NCBI GenBank assembly: GCA_020848695.1
Contig: JADLHT010000045.1
Span: 1 to 49,368 of the forward strand
Reading direction: 5' to 3'
DNA: 49,368 bases
Origin: Saprospiraceae bacterium
GTDB taxonomy: Bacteria; Bacteroidota; Bacteroidia; Chitinophagales; Saprospiraceae
This document shows, piece after piece, positions 1 to 6,985 of this stretch (the stretch's first letter is position 1; each line of letters opens with the position of its first letter). The position numbers were made by a program, and so were the translations under genes. The notes under the pieces are model-generated. The model was not told the DNA's origin, searched no databases, and saw only the letters and a list, made by a program, of their open reading frames with translations.

Positions 1-29
1 GGTCACAGGTTCGAATCCTGTCGGGATCA
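1..29 (+). tRNA. 3' end of a tRNA gene (partial)
   Basis: The window opens inside a tRNA. A T-arm is visible (stem ACAGG at 5-9 with CCTGT at 17-21, loop TTCGAAT), followed by seven acceptor bases (22-28) and an A discriminator at 29. CCA is not encoded. The anticodon lies outside the window, so the isotype cannot be given. The gene is the insertion target of the island, and the crossover segment covers the T-stem 3' strand and the acceptor strand, so the tRNA stays intact. Confidence 0.88.
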
Positions 30-30
30 C
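16..30. repeat. attL core (15-bp direct repeat)
   Basis: TCCTGTCGGGATCAC spans the end of the T-loop, the T-stem 3' strand and the acceptor strand of the tRNA. It is identical to 48627-48641. Flanking bases differ on both sides, so the identity block is exactly 15 bp. Confidence 0.88.
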
Positions 31-37
31 TTTTCAC

Positions 38-89
38 AACGCCAAACAAGCTCAAATCATATCAGATTTCTTGTTTGGCGTTTGTTTTT
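38..89 (+). terminator. Rho-independent terminator just inside attL
   Basis: A perfect 13-bp stem (AACGCCAAACAAG at 38-50 with its complement at 70-82) is followed by a T-rich run. It lies 9 bp downstream of the tRNA 3' end, on the island side of attL. It would terminate the tRNA transcript and insulate the island, replacing the original terminator now stranded at 48647-48690. Confidence 0.85.
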
Positions 90-153
90 CAAGGAGTTAT
101 GAAAATAGCTTGCTCAAAATTACGCAAATCAACTCATCTTATTTACAGCCATA

Positions 154-174
154 TTGCAGCCACTGTGCAGCCAA
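154..174 (+). repeat. Putative integrase arm site, left copy
   Basis: The 21-nt string has two GCAGCC units: TTGCAGCC, a spacer, then TGCAGCCAA. The same arrangement, differing only in the spacer, occurs at 48527-48547 near the other end. Another CAGCC unit lies just upstream (146-150) and an inverted GGCTGC lies near 193-198. Paired direct repeats flanking the core at both ends are what tyrosine-recombinase arm-binding sites look like. That role is inferred. Confidence 0.6.
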
Positions 175-304
175 GCTTTTTTTGCTAAATTATGGCTGCA
201 AATGTCGCTCAAGTGACTTGACCTTATAATTACATTGGTTTTCAGCATATTAGCAGCAATTATTTACACGAATTATATTTTTTAATCGTTTAAATAAAAC
301 AACC

Positions 305-1555
305 ATGCAAAAATTAGATCTTATGAATGTGAAATTCATCATTCGGAAAAACAGGGAAGCTGGAGGCCTAGTTCCTATACAAATGCAAGTTACTTTAGAA
401 GGAGTCAGGCAGTTTATTACCACTGGACAAAAAATAGAGCCCGATTATTGGGATGTCCGAACCGGTCGTGCTGCTGGTAAAAGTCAAAAGATAAAAGTGA
501 TAAATGAATATCTCGACAAGATGAGAGTTGATGCTTATAAAGTGTTCAACGAGATGAAGTCTTTAGGAAATGAATTTACGCCAGAAGATTTGCGTAGAAA
601 TCTAACTGGTAAAAATGAAGCAAAAACAAAGAAACTTCTGGAAGTTTGTGATATCTTCAATTCTAATGCCGAGAAGCTGATCGGTATTGAGATAGGCAAA
701 ATTACTTGGGGAAGATATAAAGCTTTTAGAAATCGGATAGCCGATTTTCTGAAACTTAAATATTCACTAGATGATATTTATTTGAGTCATCTGAAGTATT
801 CCTTTATGGTCGAGTACGAATTTTATATCAAGACTGAAGTGAAGATACAGCAAAATACCATGGCTAAATATCTCAAGTATGTCAATCGAGTGATCGAGTT
901 TGCCACCAATAATGAGTGGATGGATAGAAATATTTTTCAGAATTACAAATGTCCAGTGAAGGAAGCAAAACGGGAATATCTGACACAAGCCGAGCTGGAT
1001 CGAATTATGGACAAAGATTTTAAAATAGATAGGCTCATAGAAGTCAGAGACATTTTTGTCTTTTGCTGCTACACAGGATATGCTTACAAAGATGCAGCTA
1101 ACTTGACACCTGGACATATTGGTACAGGTATTAATGGCAAAAAATGGATCTATACATCTAGACAAAAAACAGAAAATGTATCCAACGTGCCGCTTCTGGA
1201 TAAGGCACTGGACATCCTTGAAAAGTATAAAGACCACCCTAAGTGTGTAAAGGATAATAAGTTGCTCCCAATGAAGAGTAATCAAAAGCTTAATTCCTAC
1301 TTAAAGGAAATTGCAGATATCTGTGAGATTAAAAAACCATTAACGACGCACATTGCAAGGCACACATTTGCTACTACCGTGCTGCTGGCCAATGGTGTGA
1401 GTATGGAAGCGACAAGTAAAATGCTGGGGCATAGTAGTATCAAGACCACTCAAATTTATGGCAAAATCGTAGAGTCTAGGGTTGGTGATGAAATGGATAT
1501 GCTAAGTGAAAAATTAGCATCTAGGAAAGATGATAAATTGAGACAAGCGAAATAG
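305..1555 (+). CDS. int: Tyrosine recombinase / integrase (Bacteroidetes IntDOT-like)
   Basis: This 416-aa site-specific recombinase probably inserts and excises the island at the tRNA 3' end. The N-terminal third resembles the arm-binding and SAM-like core-binding domains of Bacteroidetes integrases. The catalytic part shows H349-x-x-R352 (HIARH), H376 in LGHSS and the nucleophile Y385 in QIYGKI. At the usual first-arginine position (T-G-x-R) the sequence is TGYAY near residues 257-261, so that arginine is missing, as is known for IntDOT. The gene is 275 bp inside attL and reads into the island; a terminator follows at 1581-1610. The ATG at 305 fits family length. Confidence 0.95.
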   Translation: MQKLDLMNVKFIIRKNREAGGLVPIQMQVTLEGVRQFITTGQKIEPDYWDVRTGRAAGKSQKIKVINEYLDKMRVDAYKVFNEMKSLGNEFTPEDLRRNLTGKNEAKTKKLLEVCDIFNSNAEKLIGIEIGKITWGRYKAFRNRIADFLKLKYSLDDIYLSHLKYSFMVEYEFYIKTEVKIQQNTMAKYLKYVNRVIEFATNNEWMDRNIFQNYKCPVKEAKREYLTQAELDRIMDKDFKIDRLIEVRDIFVFCCYTGYAYKDAANLTPGHIGTGINGKKWIYTSRQKTENVSNVPLLDKALDILEKYKDHPKCVKDNKLLPMKSNQKLNSYLKEIADICEIKKPLTTHIARHTFATTVLLANGVSMEATSKMLGHSSIKTTQIYGKIVESRVGDEMDMLSEKLASRKDDKLRQAK

Positions 1556-1580
1556 TAGGATTTCCTTTAATGATAAAAGA

Positions 1581-1610
1581 AAAGCCGTCCAATTGGATGG
1601 CTTTTTTGTT
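1581..1610 (+). terminator. Terminator after the integrase
   Basis: AAAGCCGTCC and GGATGGCTTT form a 10-bp stem with one G-T pair and a 4-nt AATT loop, followed by TTTTT. It starts 25 bp after the integrase stop codon. Confidence 0.85.
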
Positions 1611-1744
1611 TTTAATGTGTCGCTAATAAGTTAAAGTTTACTTTTTTTTTCTACAGTTTTATCATATTTTGAATTTATATTCGTTATAGCTTTTAGTTGC
1701 AACACACAACGCCCAACAACAGAATGATATAATGAAATACAGTT

Positions 1745-2524
1745 ATGCTATCCAAAAAATTACATATCATTCTAAATCGATTTTTGGGAAAATATCCTGA
1801 CCCCTTCGATATGATATTTAACAGAGACGAATTAAAGAAGCGCCTGGATACTTATGTGGCATTGAGTAGTGAATTTTCAAAGTATGAGAATGAATACGAG
1901 TTTAAATCTTTAGAAGAAGAAATTCAATTCTACAAAATAGAGAAGCCTACCTTTCAACATCTAGGGATTTATTACGAGCGAGTTTATAACTTGGAACTAG
2001 AAAAGCTTCATGGGGATAAAAAGTATTATGCTAGGCTTTTAAAGCTGATGAAAAAAGAATGTGCATTGATCAAAGATGAGATCAAATATTATAGATCAAA
2101 GGAAAACCATCGAGATGAGCAGTTATTTAGAAAAGTGTCAAAAGATAACCATATCTTTGCACTAACCAAAGCATTAGAAATGATAGAAAAATATATATTA
2201 AAGGCTGATGAAAGCAAATCAGTAGATGATATCATCGCCTCATATCCAAAGATAAAGTGGACTGGAGATATAGCAAAATTAAATGAATTAATAAGTGGTA
2301 TTAAATTAACAGGTGTCATAAATGATGGAAATATTACGCTAGAAGAGATCGCACTTCATTTCGGGAGGTTTTTAAATGTAGAGATCAAACAAATCCATCG
2401 AGCAACGCATGATTTATTAGCTCGGAAGGAGCCTGCAAGATACTCAAAGGAAATCGTGGCTAAAATCGAACAAAAGAGAGATGAGCTTATCGAAAAGGAT
2501 TATCAAAGAAAGACTAGAAAATAA
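1745..2524 (+). CDS. RteC-domain regulator
   Basis: The 259-aa protein matches the RteC family pattern as I know it from Bacteroides conjugative elements. Residues about 55-75 carry the acidic EEEIQFYK..KP segment, followed by YYERVYNLE, a basic helix leading to EIKYYRS, then IKWTGDIAKLNELI (W172) and a C-terminal winged-helix-like block (GNITLEEIALHFGRFLNV). In CTnDOT, RteC controls excision-gene expression; here it probably regulates island excision or replication genes. It sits between the integrase and the small HTH gene. No membrane segment is seen. Assignment is from memory of the family consensus. Confidence 0.75.
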   Translation: MLSKKLHIILNRFLGKYPDPFDMIFNRDELKKRLDTYVALSSEFSKYENEYEFKSLEEEIQFYKIEKPTFQHLGIYYERVYNLELEKLHGDKKYYARLLKLMKKECALIKDEIKYYRSKENHRDEQLFRKVSKDNHIFALTKALEMIEKYILKADESKSVDDIIASYPKIKWTGDIAKLNELISGIKLTGVINDGNITLEEIALHFGRFLNVEIKQIHRATHDLLARKEPARYSKEIVAKIEQKRDELIEKDYQRKTRK

Positions 2525-2526
2525 TT

Positions 2527-2724
2527 TTAGCTGAGTTGCTTAGTAACTGCATCTTCACTTATCCCCATATAACGACAAAATTCATCCACTGTCACCACCT
2601 GGTGTGACTCCTTCCCGTAGTAAGTTTTGATTTTAAGGAGCAATAGCCAAGAAGTCCGGTAGTTCTTGCCAGTGATGGCGGAGACATCTTTGGGGTATAT
2701 AATCAGTCTTGAAAATTTGCTCAT
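2527..2724 (-). CDS. Small HTH DNA-binding protein
   Basis: The 65-aa protein has a Bacteroidota-typical sequence (KDVSAITGKNYRTSWLLLLKIK, then VTVDEFCRYMGISEDAV) that reads as two short helix-turn-helix-like units. It converges on the RteC-like gene, with only 2 bp between the stop codons. Six 11-bp direct repeats lie 38-103 bp upstream of its start, making autoregulation through them plausible. It could also be a replication-initiation or copy-control accessory. The function is inferred from size and context only. Confidence 0.65.
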   Translation of the reverse strand: MSKFSRLIIYPKDVSAITGKNYRTSWLLLLKIKTYYGKESHQVVTVDEFCRYMGISEDAVTKQLS

Positions 2725-2761
2725 GCTATACTTTATTTGCCAAAATTGATGATACTATTGT

Positions 2762-2827
2762 CATACACTATCCATACACTATCCATACATTATCCATACA
2801 CTATCTATACATCATCCATACACTATC
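2762..2827 (+). repeat. Six 11-bp direct repeats (iteron array)
   Basis: The consensus unit is CATACACTATC. Copies start at 2762, 2773, 2784, 2795, 2806 and 2817 with no spacers; four are identical, one has one change and one has three. The period is close to one helical turn, so a protein bound to each copy would sit on the same face of the DNA. The array lies upstream of the small minus-strand HTH gene. Confidence 0.9.
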
Positions 2828-3093
2828 TCGCTAGGACGGGTCAGATGATTTTTTACTTTAATGGTTTTGCGCAGGTGGATGGAATTTCTCGAGTATTTAT
2901 ATCTCAGGTACTGGTAAAAACAACTTGTGTAAGTGGTTTGGTTTTCAATTGCTGTACAAAAGTAAATCGTTTGTGGGAAAATGATGTTAAAAAATGGTTA
3001 AAGATATGTGTTATTGTTTGATAATATATGCAAAATATTGTCATTTATGATACCAGAGCATTAAAAAGTGGTGCAAAGTGGGAAATACGCCTA
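2828..3093. other. Non-coding spacer
   Basis: Together with the iterons this forms a gap of about 400 bp between the divergent HTH gene and the MARQ-type gene. It is AT-rich. Apart from the iterons and the promoter box at 3094-3101 I see no gene or clear secondary structure. Confidence 0.5.
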
Positions 3094-3101
3094 TATCTTT
3101 G
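3094..3101 (+). promoter_or_regulatory. Candidate -7 box (TATCTTTG)
   Basis: TATCTTTG matches the Bacteroidota -7 consensus TAnnTTTG and lies 32 bp before the chosen start of the MARQ-type gene. No convincing -33 TTTG is present. Confidence 0.45.
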
Positions 3102-3133
3102 TCATATTATTTAACTTTTTAAAATGTAGCAAT

Positions 3134-3886
3134 ATGGCTAGACAAGGTGGTTTGTTGAAGGTGGTGGGAAAGCTTGATGACCTATCATTTTACAAGAGTA
3201 CTGATGGGTTCTTGGTAAGGACCAAAGGTGGTGTCTCTGGAGATAGGATTGCGAATGATCCTACGTTTCAGAGGACGAGGGAGAATGGCGCTGAATTCGG
3301 AATGTCAGCGAGTGCAGGGAAGCTGTTGAGAACAGCATTGAGAAATCTGATGATGACCGCTAGCGATAATCGGGTGGTGTCGAGATTGACAAGATTGATG
3401 ACGGATGTGAAAAATCTGGATGCGGCTAATGACCGTGGAGAAAGGCATGTCCATGAAGGCTTTGACCTTCCCGAAGGTAAAGCTGTGCTGAAGGGATTCA
3501 ACTTCAACAATCGTGCGATTTTGAGTGGTATTTTGTTCAAGACTTTTGCGCTGAACACGACTACTGGTGCGCTGGATATCCTCGGTGTGGTACCAATGAT
3601 GGACTTGGTGAAGGCTCCAGGATCGACACATGTGACGTTTAAGGCAGGATGGTCAAAGTTGGATTTCCAGTTGGGAGAGTTCGAGACGCTGATCAGTAAC
3701 TCTGTGAACATCCCGATCAACAACACGTCTGTGGACATCAATCTGACGCATGTAGCTCCTCCAGCTTTGGCGACTGGTATTCATGTGTTCACGCTTCAGA
3801 TTGAGTTTTATCAGGAAGTGAATGGTACACAGTATTCTCTCAAGAATGGTGGGTATAATTCATTGGCGGTGATTGAGGTGATTTAA
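3134..3886 (+). CDS. Conserved Bacteroidota protein of the MARQxG type
   Basis: The 250-aa protein begins MARQGGLLKVVGKLDDLSFY, a beginning I associate with a conserved Bacteroidota family often found with DUF5675 genes. The N-terminal block (..FQRTRENGAEFG..) is followed by a helical segment and a C-terminal half rich in alternating hydrophobic residues that reads as a beta-sandwich. No signal peptide or membrane segment is seen. The start at 3134 is preferred over 3068 because the family starts with MARQ and a promoter box lies between the two. GC content and codon use are visibly higher than in neighbours. Its function is unknown to me. Confidence 0.75.
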   Translation: MARQGGLLKVVGKLDDLSFYKSTDGFLVRTKGGVSGDRIANDPTFQRTRENGAEFGMSASAGKLLRTALRNLMMTASDNRVVSRLTRLMTDVKNLDAANDRGERHVHEGFDLPEGKAVLKGFNFNNRAILSGILFKTFALNTTTGALDILGVVPMMDLVKAPGSTHVTFKAGWSKLDFQLGEFETLISNSVNIPINNTSVDINLTHVAPPALATGIHVFTLQIEFYQEVNGTQYSLKNGGYNSLAVIEVI

Positions 3887-3917
3887 GCCGAAGTCGTTTA
3901 ATCGTGTAGCGTTTAAA

Positions 3918-3953
3918 GTTTAGATGGTTTAGGAAGTTTAGAAGGTTTAGATT
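3918..3953 (+). repeat. Four 9-bp tandem GTTTAGRWN units
   Basis: Units GTTTAGATG, GTTTAGGAA, GTTTAGAAG and GTTTAGATT follow each other without spacers in the gap between the MARQ-type and DUF5675 genes. It is probably neutral low-complexity sequence. Confidence 0.7.
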
Positions 3954-3970
3954 TTTAACAAGAATTTGAG

Positions 3971-4384
3971 ATGGTAATTGAGCTTCAAAGGTTGTATCGG
4001 GATGGTTGGACAGAAGGGATGATTCTGATCAAAGGTGTTTTGTTGTGTCGGAGTATTGAATTGAGATGGGCCAATAATGAGCGAAATGTGTCGTGTGTGC
4101 CGGAAGGAGTTTATCCAGTGGCCATCATTCAACATCCGAAATTTGGGGAGTGCCTACAGATAGATAAAGTGAAGGGGAGATCTGGCATCCTGATGCATGT
4201 GGCCAATGATGCTCGGAAGGAACTCCGGGGCTGTATTGCTCCGGTGTTTTCTTCGGGTGGGAATGGGAAGGGTCAGCATTCTAGGCTGGCACTTGGGTAT
4301 ATCATCGAGAATTTGAGGAGGAGTGAGGAGAAAAGTCATTTTATTAAAATCATTTCCAGTAATACTCACCCCCGCCTCTCTTAA
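3971..4384 (+). CDS. DUF5675 family protein
   Basis: The 137-aa protein carries the DUF5675 pattern: SIELRW, then CVPEGVYPV, the segment KFGECLQIDKVKGRSGILMHVAN and a late RGCI. The conserved H (LMH) and C (RGC) resemble the H..GC arrangement of L,D-transpeptidase-like folds, so cell-wall activity is possible but unproven. No signal peptide is seen. It follows the MARQ-type gene and precedes two small membrane proteins in what looks like one operon; such a set could be of phage origin. Confidence 0.75.
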   Translation: MVIELQRLYRDGWTEGMILIKGVLLCRSIELRWANNERNVSCVPEGVYPVAIIQHPKFGECLQIDKVKGRSGILMHVANDARKELRGCIAPVFSSGGNGKGQHSRLALGYIIENLRRSEEKSHFIKIISSNTHPRLS

Positions 4385-4410
4385 AAGAGAGGAGCTGAGA
4401 TAGGTTTCAA

Positions 4411-4710
4411 ATGGGAAGTTACTGGAGTAAAATTCAAAAAAGTATCATGAGTAAGATTGTAGATAGGATAAAGGCGCCGATGCCTAAGTTTTTTAAGGTA
4501 TTGCGAAATATCGGGTTGATCATGGCAGGTGTGGGTACGGTATTGTTGACGGCACCTGTATCGCTTCCAGCTGCGGTGGTCACTTTAGGTGGGTACCTGG
4601 TGACAGCTGGCGGTGTGGCCACAGCTGTAAGTCAGATCACCAATATAAGTGATGATGCCATCGGCGAAAAAAAGGAAGGAGGGTCTGATGGGGATGGCAA
4701 TTCACCATAG
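4411..4710 (+). CDS. Small membrane protein (holin-like)
   Basis: The 99-aa protein has a basic N-terminus, two hydrophobic segments (about residues 33-50 and 54-70) separated by a short PAA turn, and an acidic, glycine-rich tail. The two-helix hairpin and size fit holin-like or pore-forming proteins, but I do not recognise a named family. A later start at 4447 (MSKIVDR) is possible. It overlaps the start of the next gene by 23 bp. Genes of this cassette read plus and end at the terminator near 5000-5029. Confidence 0.6.
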   Translation: MGSYWSKIQKSIMSKIVDRIKAPMPKFFKVLRNIGLIMAGVGTVLLTAPVSLPAAVVTLGGYLVTAGGVATAVSQITNISDDAIGEKKEGGSDGDGNSP

Positions 4711-4969
4711 TGATCAGGCGATGGGAACGCTCGGTGGTACCTTGATCGCTTTCATTGGCATCGTAGATGGCAGTGATATCATCAAGACTGGTATCCTGGC
4801 ATGTGTGGGAGCGATGGTCAGTTTTGGCGTGTCGAAGGGATTGCACAAGATATTTCCCGGGAATGTAGAGTTTCCTTTCAAAAAGGAAAAGAGCGGTAAA
4901 GATTCAGGCAGGATGCCTGGAGATACCGCATCAGAAGTTGGACGCTCTGACGAAAAGAATAGAGATTGA
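4688..4969 (+). CDS. Small membrane protein
   Basis: The 93-aa protein has two hydrophobic stretches (about residues 11-25 and 31-50) and a charged, hydrophilic tail rich in K, E, G and D. The start at 4688 is chosen because a purine-rich AAGGAGGGT lies just before it. That string is unusually close to a Shine-Dalgarno for a Bacteroidota gene and overlaps the preceding coding region. Two consecutive small two-helix membrane proteins suggest a paired membrane function. No family is recognised. Confidence 0.55.
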   Translation: MGMAIHHSDQAMGTLGGTLIAFIGIVDGSDIIKTGILACVGAMVSFGVSKGLHKIFPGNVEFPFKKEKSGKDSGRMPGDTASEVGRSDEKNRD

Positions 4970-4999
4970 GTTTTAGTTTGATTTGTTTTGCATGGGTTG

Positions 5000-5029
5000 G
5001 GCTCCGGACGCTGGTTCGGGGCCTTTTTT
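5000..5029 (+). terminator. Terminator of the MARQ/DUF5675 operon
   Basis: GGCTCCGGA pairs with TTCGGGGCC (two wobble pairs) around a short loop, followed by TTTTTT. It lies about 30 bp after the last gene of the cassette. Confidence 0.75.
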
Positions 5030-5077
5030 AAATTAATGCTGATTTGTTTAATTGGAGGATTTGTTGATTTGTAAAAA

Positions 5078-5389
5078 TCAAGTCTTATAAAATTTGGTAA
5101 GTTCACCATCAAATTCTAGATAAAGTACTGAATAGTTATTCTCAAAATAATATTTGGTACGTTCTTCTTTTGGTTTTGATGGTTGATTTGAAATAATAAA
5201 ACCATTTTTGGTATAATAGGTCAGATTCATTATTTGAGTTTTATCATTAGAAATTATTTGATACACAAGACTTCCATCAGGGTAAAAGCACATTTTAACA
5301 TTCTCAGATTCATTATGCAATGCATTCCATTCTCCAAATAGGAGCTTATCTCGGCTATCATTAAGAAATAACTTTTTGAAGAAATGCAT
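5078..5389 (-). CDS. Hypothetical protein, lipocalin-like beta pattern
   Basis: The 103-aa protein reads as one small beta domain: LFGEWNA, then FYPDGSLVYQI, LTYYTKNGFIIS and LYLEFDGELTKF. The pattern GxW ... FxxDG ... LxY recalls small lipocalin-like or 'weight-and-dose' domains in Bacteroidota, without a firm match. No signal peptide is seen. The codon pattern is AT-rich like most of the island. It stands alone between the terminated MARQ cassette and the paralogue pair, all on the minus strand from here to 11.9 kb. Confidence 0.55.
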   Translation of the reverse strand: MHFFKKLFLNDSRDKLLFGEWNALHNESENVKMCFYPDGSLVYQIISNDKTQIMNLTYYTKNGFIISNQPSKPKEERTKYYFENNYSVLYLEFDGELTKFYKT

Positions 5390-5501
5390 AATACGTTTTT
5401 TATTGCCCGCAAATTTATGACATAGGTGTAATTTAAAGTAATTAACAAGTAAAATTATTTAGATAGCCCTGATCAAAAACCAAAGCTACCTAATGGACTA
5501 C

Positions 5502-5828
5502 CTAAAGCTGCTCAGATGCAAACCTGATCGTGGTAGTACGCTCATCCAGATGGGTAGTGACAATGACAACTGTCTCTGGTGGACAAATAGTAGGAGTAAT
5601 GAAGAATCTCGAAGTCAACTGACCTGTATCCATCAAAGCTGCAATCACATTATCAAATCTCATGGCTCTGGAAATAATACCAAAATCTGTAGCTGCATGA
5701 CACTCTAAGACATGATCTAAAAAAGGCTGTAATCCTGATGATGACAATAACCCAGCTCTAATACCAGGACTAAAAACAATGGTACCAAGCTCAAATGTAA
5801 GCTCAGGAAGGCGATGTGTATATCTCAT
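5502..5828 (-). CDS. Small conserved protein, divergent paralogue of the DWG family
   Basis: The 108-aa protein is a distant copy of the gene 90 bp upstream. It shares FELGTIVFSPG near the N-terminus, a central F..H.L..H....DFG block (DWG in the others) and VVIVTTHLDERTTTIRF near the end, where the family has I-T-[DE]-x-x-R-x-x-TT. The N-D-A-A..DG.RI segment is largely lost, so it is more diverged. In plasmids and islands this family is often labelled 'plasmid-related' or, wrongly, 'type I restriction endonuclease subunit M'. The role is unknown. It follows the next gene in a probable two-gene operon. Confidence 0.65.
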   Translation of the reverse strand: MRYTHRLPELTFELGTIVFSPGIRAGLLSSSGLQPFLDHVLECHAATDFGIISRAMRFDNVIAALMDTGQLTSRFFITPTICPPETVVIVTTHLDERTTTIRFASEQL

Positions 5829-5918
5829 ACGTATAAAATTAAATAGGTGAAATAAAAAAAAAGGTGAAATAAAAAAATAGTCCCGAGCACAATACCCAGG
5901 ACTACTAATGATGATGGA

Positions 5919-6236
5919 CTAATACTCTGATGGAAAGATAACTGTAGTGTACTCTCTACTAGACTCTGTAATAATCCAAATCTTACTATCTAAACCGTAC
6001 AATCCTGCAGGAATATGATATACTGAAAAAATACGACTACCATCTACTAAGGCAGCATCATTACGGGCAGCATCATCTGGACAACAATCTCCCCAATCAC
6101 AAGCTAAATGACGAGCAATACATGAACGAACAAACTCCCCAAACGGAATATGCTCACAACTAGCATCAAAAACTGTGGCACTAGTAAATAACGAACCATA
6201 ATCAAAACGACGAACTGAAGCAACTGACGTACTCAT
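5919..6236 (-). CDS. Small conserved DWG family protein, copy 1
   Basis: The 105-aa protein carries the family signature: HLACDWGDCCPDD, NDAALVDGSRIFSVY, IWIITESSREYTTVIFPSEY. The start at 6236 is chosen over 6356 because it gives exactly the length of the copy at 10140-10457, and because the 149-nt conserved leader ends just upstream of it. About 49 of 105 residues agree with that copy. The family is common on plasmids and islands and is commonly annotated 'plasmid-related'; I know no proven function. The coding strand is poor in C, unlike neighbours. Confidence 0.75.
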   Translation of the reverse strand: MSTSVASVRRFDYGSLFTSATVFDASCEHIPFGEFVRSCIARHLACDWGDCCPDDAARNDAALVDGSRIFSVYHIPAGLYGLDSKIWIITESSREYTTVIFPSEY

Positions 6237-6251
6237 AATAATAAGAATATA

Positions 6252-6400
6252 AAAATGAAAAACTAAGTGTACAGCCAACCTAGACCATACTAACGGATAC
6301 CTGACAGCGTGAGGGAATGAATAAGTGTATGGTGGAGAACGTAGTGGACCATACACGTTTCAGTTCCCGTAGCTAACTTTGTATCTGTTTTGTGTGGTAG
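6252..6400 (-). promoter_or_regulatory. Conserved 149-nt leader, copy 1
   Basis: This block, immediately upstream of the 105-aa gene on its sense strand, matches 10471-10618 with about 10 differences (roughly 93 percent identity). It contains an 8-bp inverted repeat (GTGTATGG at 6325-6332 with CCATACAC at 6349-6356). A second CCATAC at 6285-6290 could pair with the same GTATGG. A structured 5' UTR, an operator or a promoter are all possible. Confidence 0.7.
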
Positions 6401-6445
6401 AAAAAAGCGGGCGGGTTTACAACTGCTGCTTAATGGGATGCAGAA

Positions 6446-6517
6446 TTGCTAATTTGGTGTATTTGCGGAATTGCTTTAATTGCCGATTTGCTAATTTGGT
6501 GGATTTGTGGAATTGCT
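6446..6517 (+). repeat. Two 30-bp direct repeats
   Basis: Copies at 6446-6475 and 6488-6517 begin TTGCTAATTTGGTG and differ at two positions. They sit in a longer low-complexity tract of TTTGC, TTTGG and AATTGC words, of a kind common between Bacteroidota genes. Confidence 0.75.
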
Positions 6518-6660
6518 GGCTATTTGTTCAAGTGTTGAATTGATTGGGAATGGTAACTTTGATTTTTGGGTGTTGATATTAAGTCTTTGGTAGTTTGTTG
6601 TGGGATTGGCATTTTCAGTTTCTCGATTGGTCCTGTGGTGTGCCCAAAACATGGAATATC

Positions 6661-6842
6661 ATAAATAAAACCGATAAGCAGCAAATAATTGGGGAGGCAG
6701 CTTTGTCAAGATTTTCGGTGTAAAATATACAGGAACAGAGCAATGCACTGAATCCCAAGCCATATTTTGCACCGAAACCTGCATGGCTCGATCTTTACAA
6801 AGCTAGGGAAAGGATTATCTTTGCTGGTCGGTTTTTATTTAT
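6661..6842. repeat. 182-nt imperfect palindrome (MITE-like hairpin)
   Basis: The ends ATAAATAAAACCGA (6661-6674) and TCGGTTTTTATTTAT (6828-6842) are complementary with one bulge. Inner arms also pair in order: CAGCAAA-TAAT, AGCTTTGTCAAGAT with ATCTTTACAAAGCT, and TTTCGGTGTAAAATAT with ATATTTTGCACCGAAA. The right arm has a 13-nt insertion. The loop is about 30 nt. It contains no gene. It could be a miniature inverted-repeat element or a structured RNA; the gap 6401-6985 holds only this and the direct repeats. Confidence 0.75.
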
Positions 6843-6985
6843 TAGAAGAAATAGTTCAGAAGGTGTTACTTTTAAAATGCTTTGATAATACAAAATTTAA
6901 AGCTAAGCTAGTTTTCATACGGCTTTATTGAGAATACTTTTTAATACCTTTATATTTTATATTCAGAATATTTCTTGCTGAATTA

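Noticed and set aside
2762-2827. CRISPR-like array
   Set aside because: The 11-bp units follow each other without spacers and no cas gene is present, so it is an iteron array.
2737-3021. Plus-strand reading frame across the iteron array
   Set aside because: Its start is a translation of the tandem repeats and it has no gene-like sequence afterwards.
6252-6400. Ordinary duplicated promoter
   Set aside because: Not excluded, but conservation over 149 nt with internal pairing and poorer conservation of the genes makes this the less likely reading; reported as a finding instead.
6661-6842. Retron msr-msd region
   Set aside because: No reverse transcriptase gene lies in the window and the priming guanosine context is absent.
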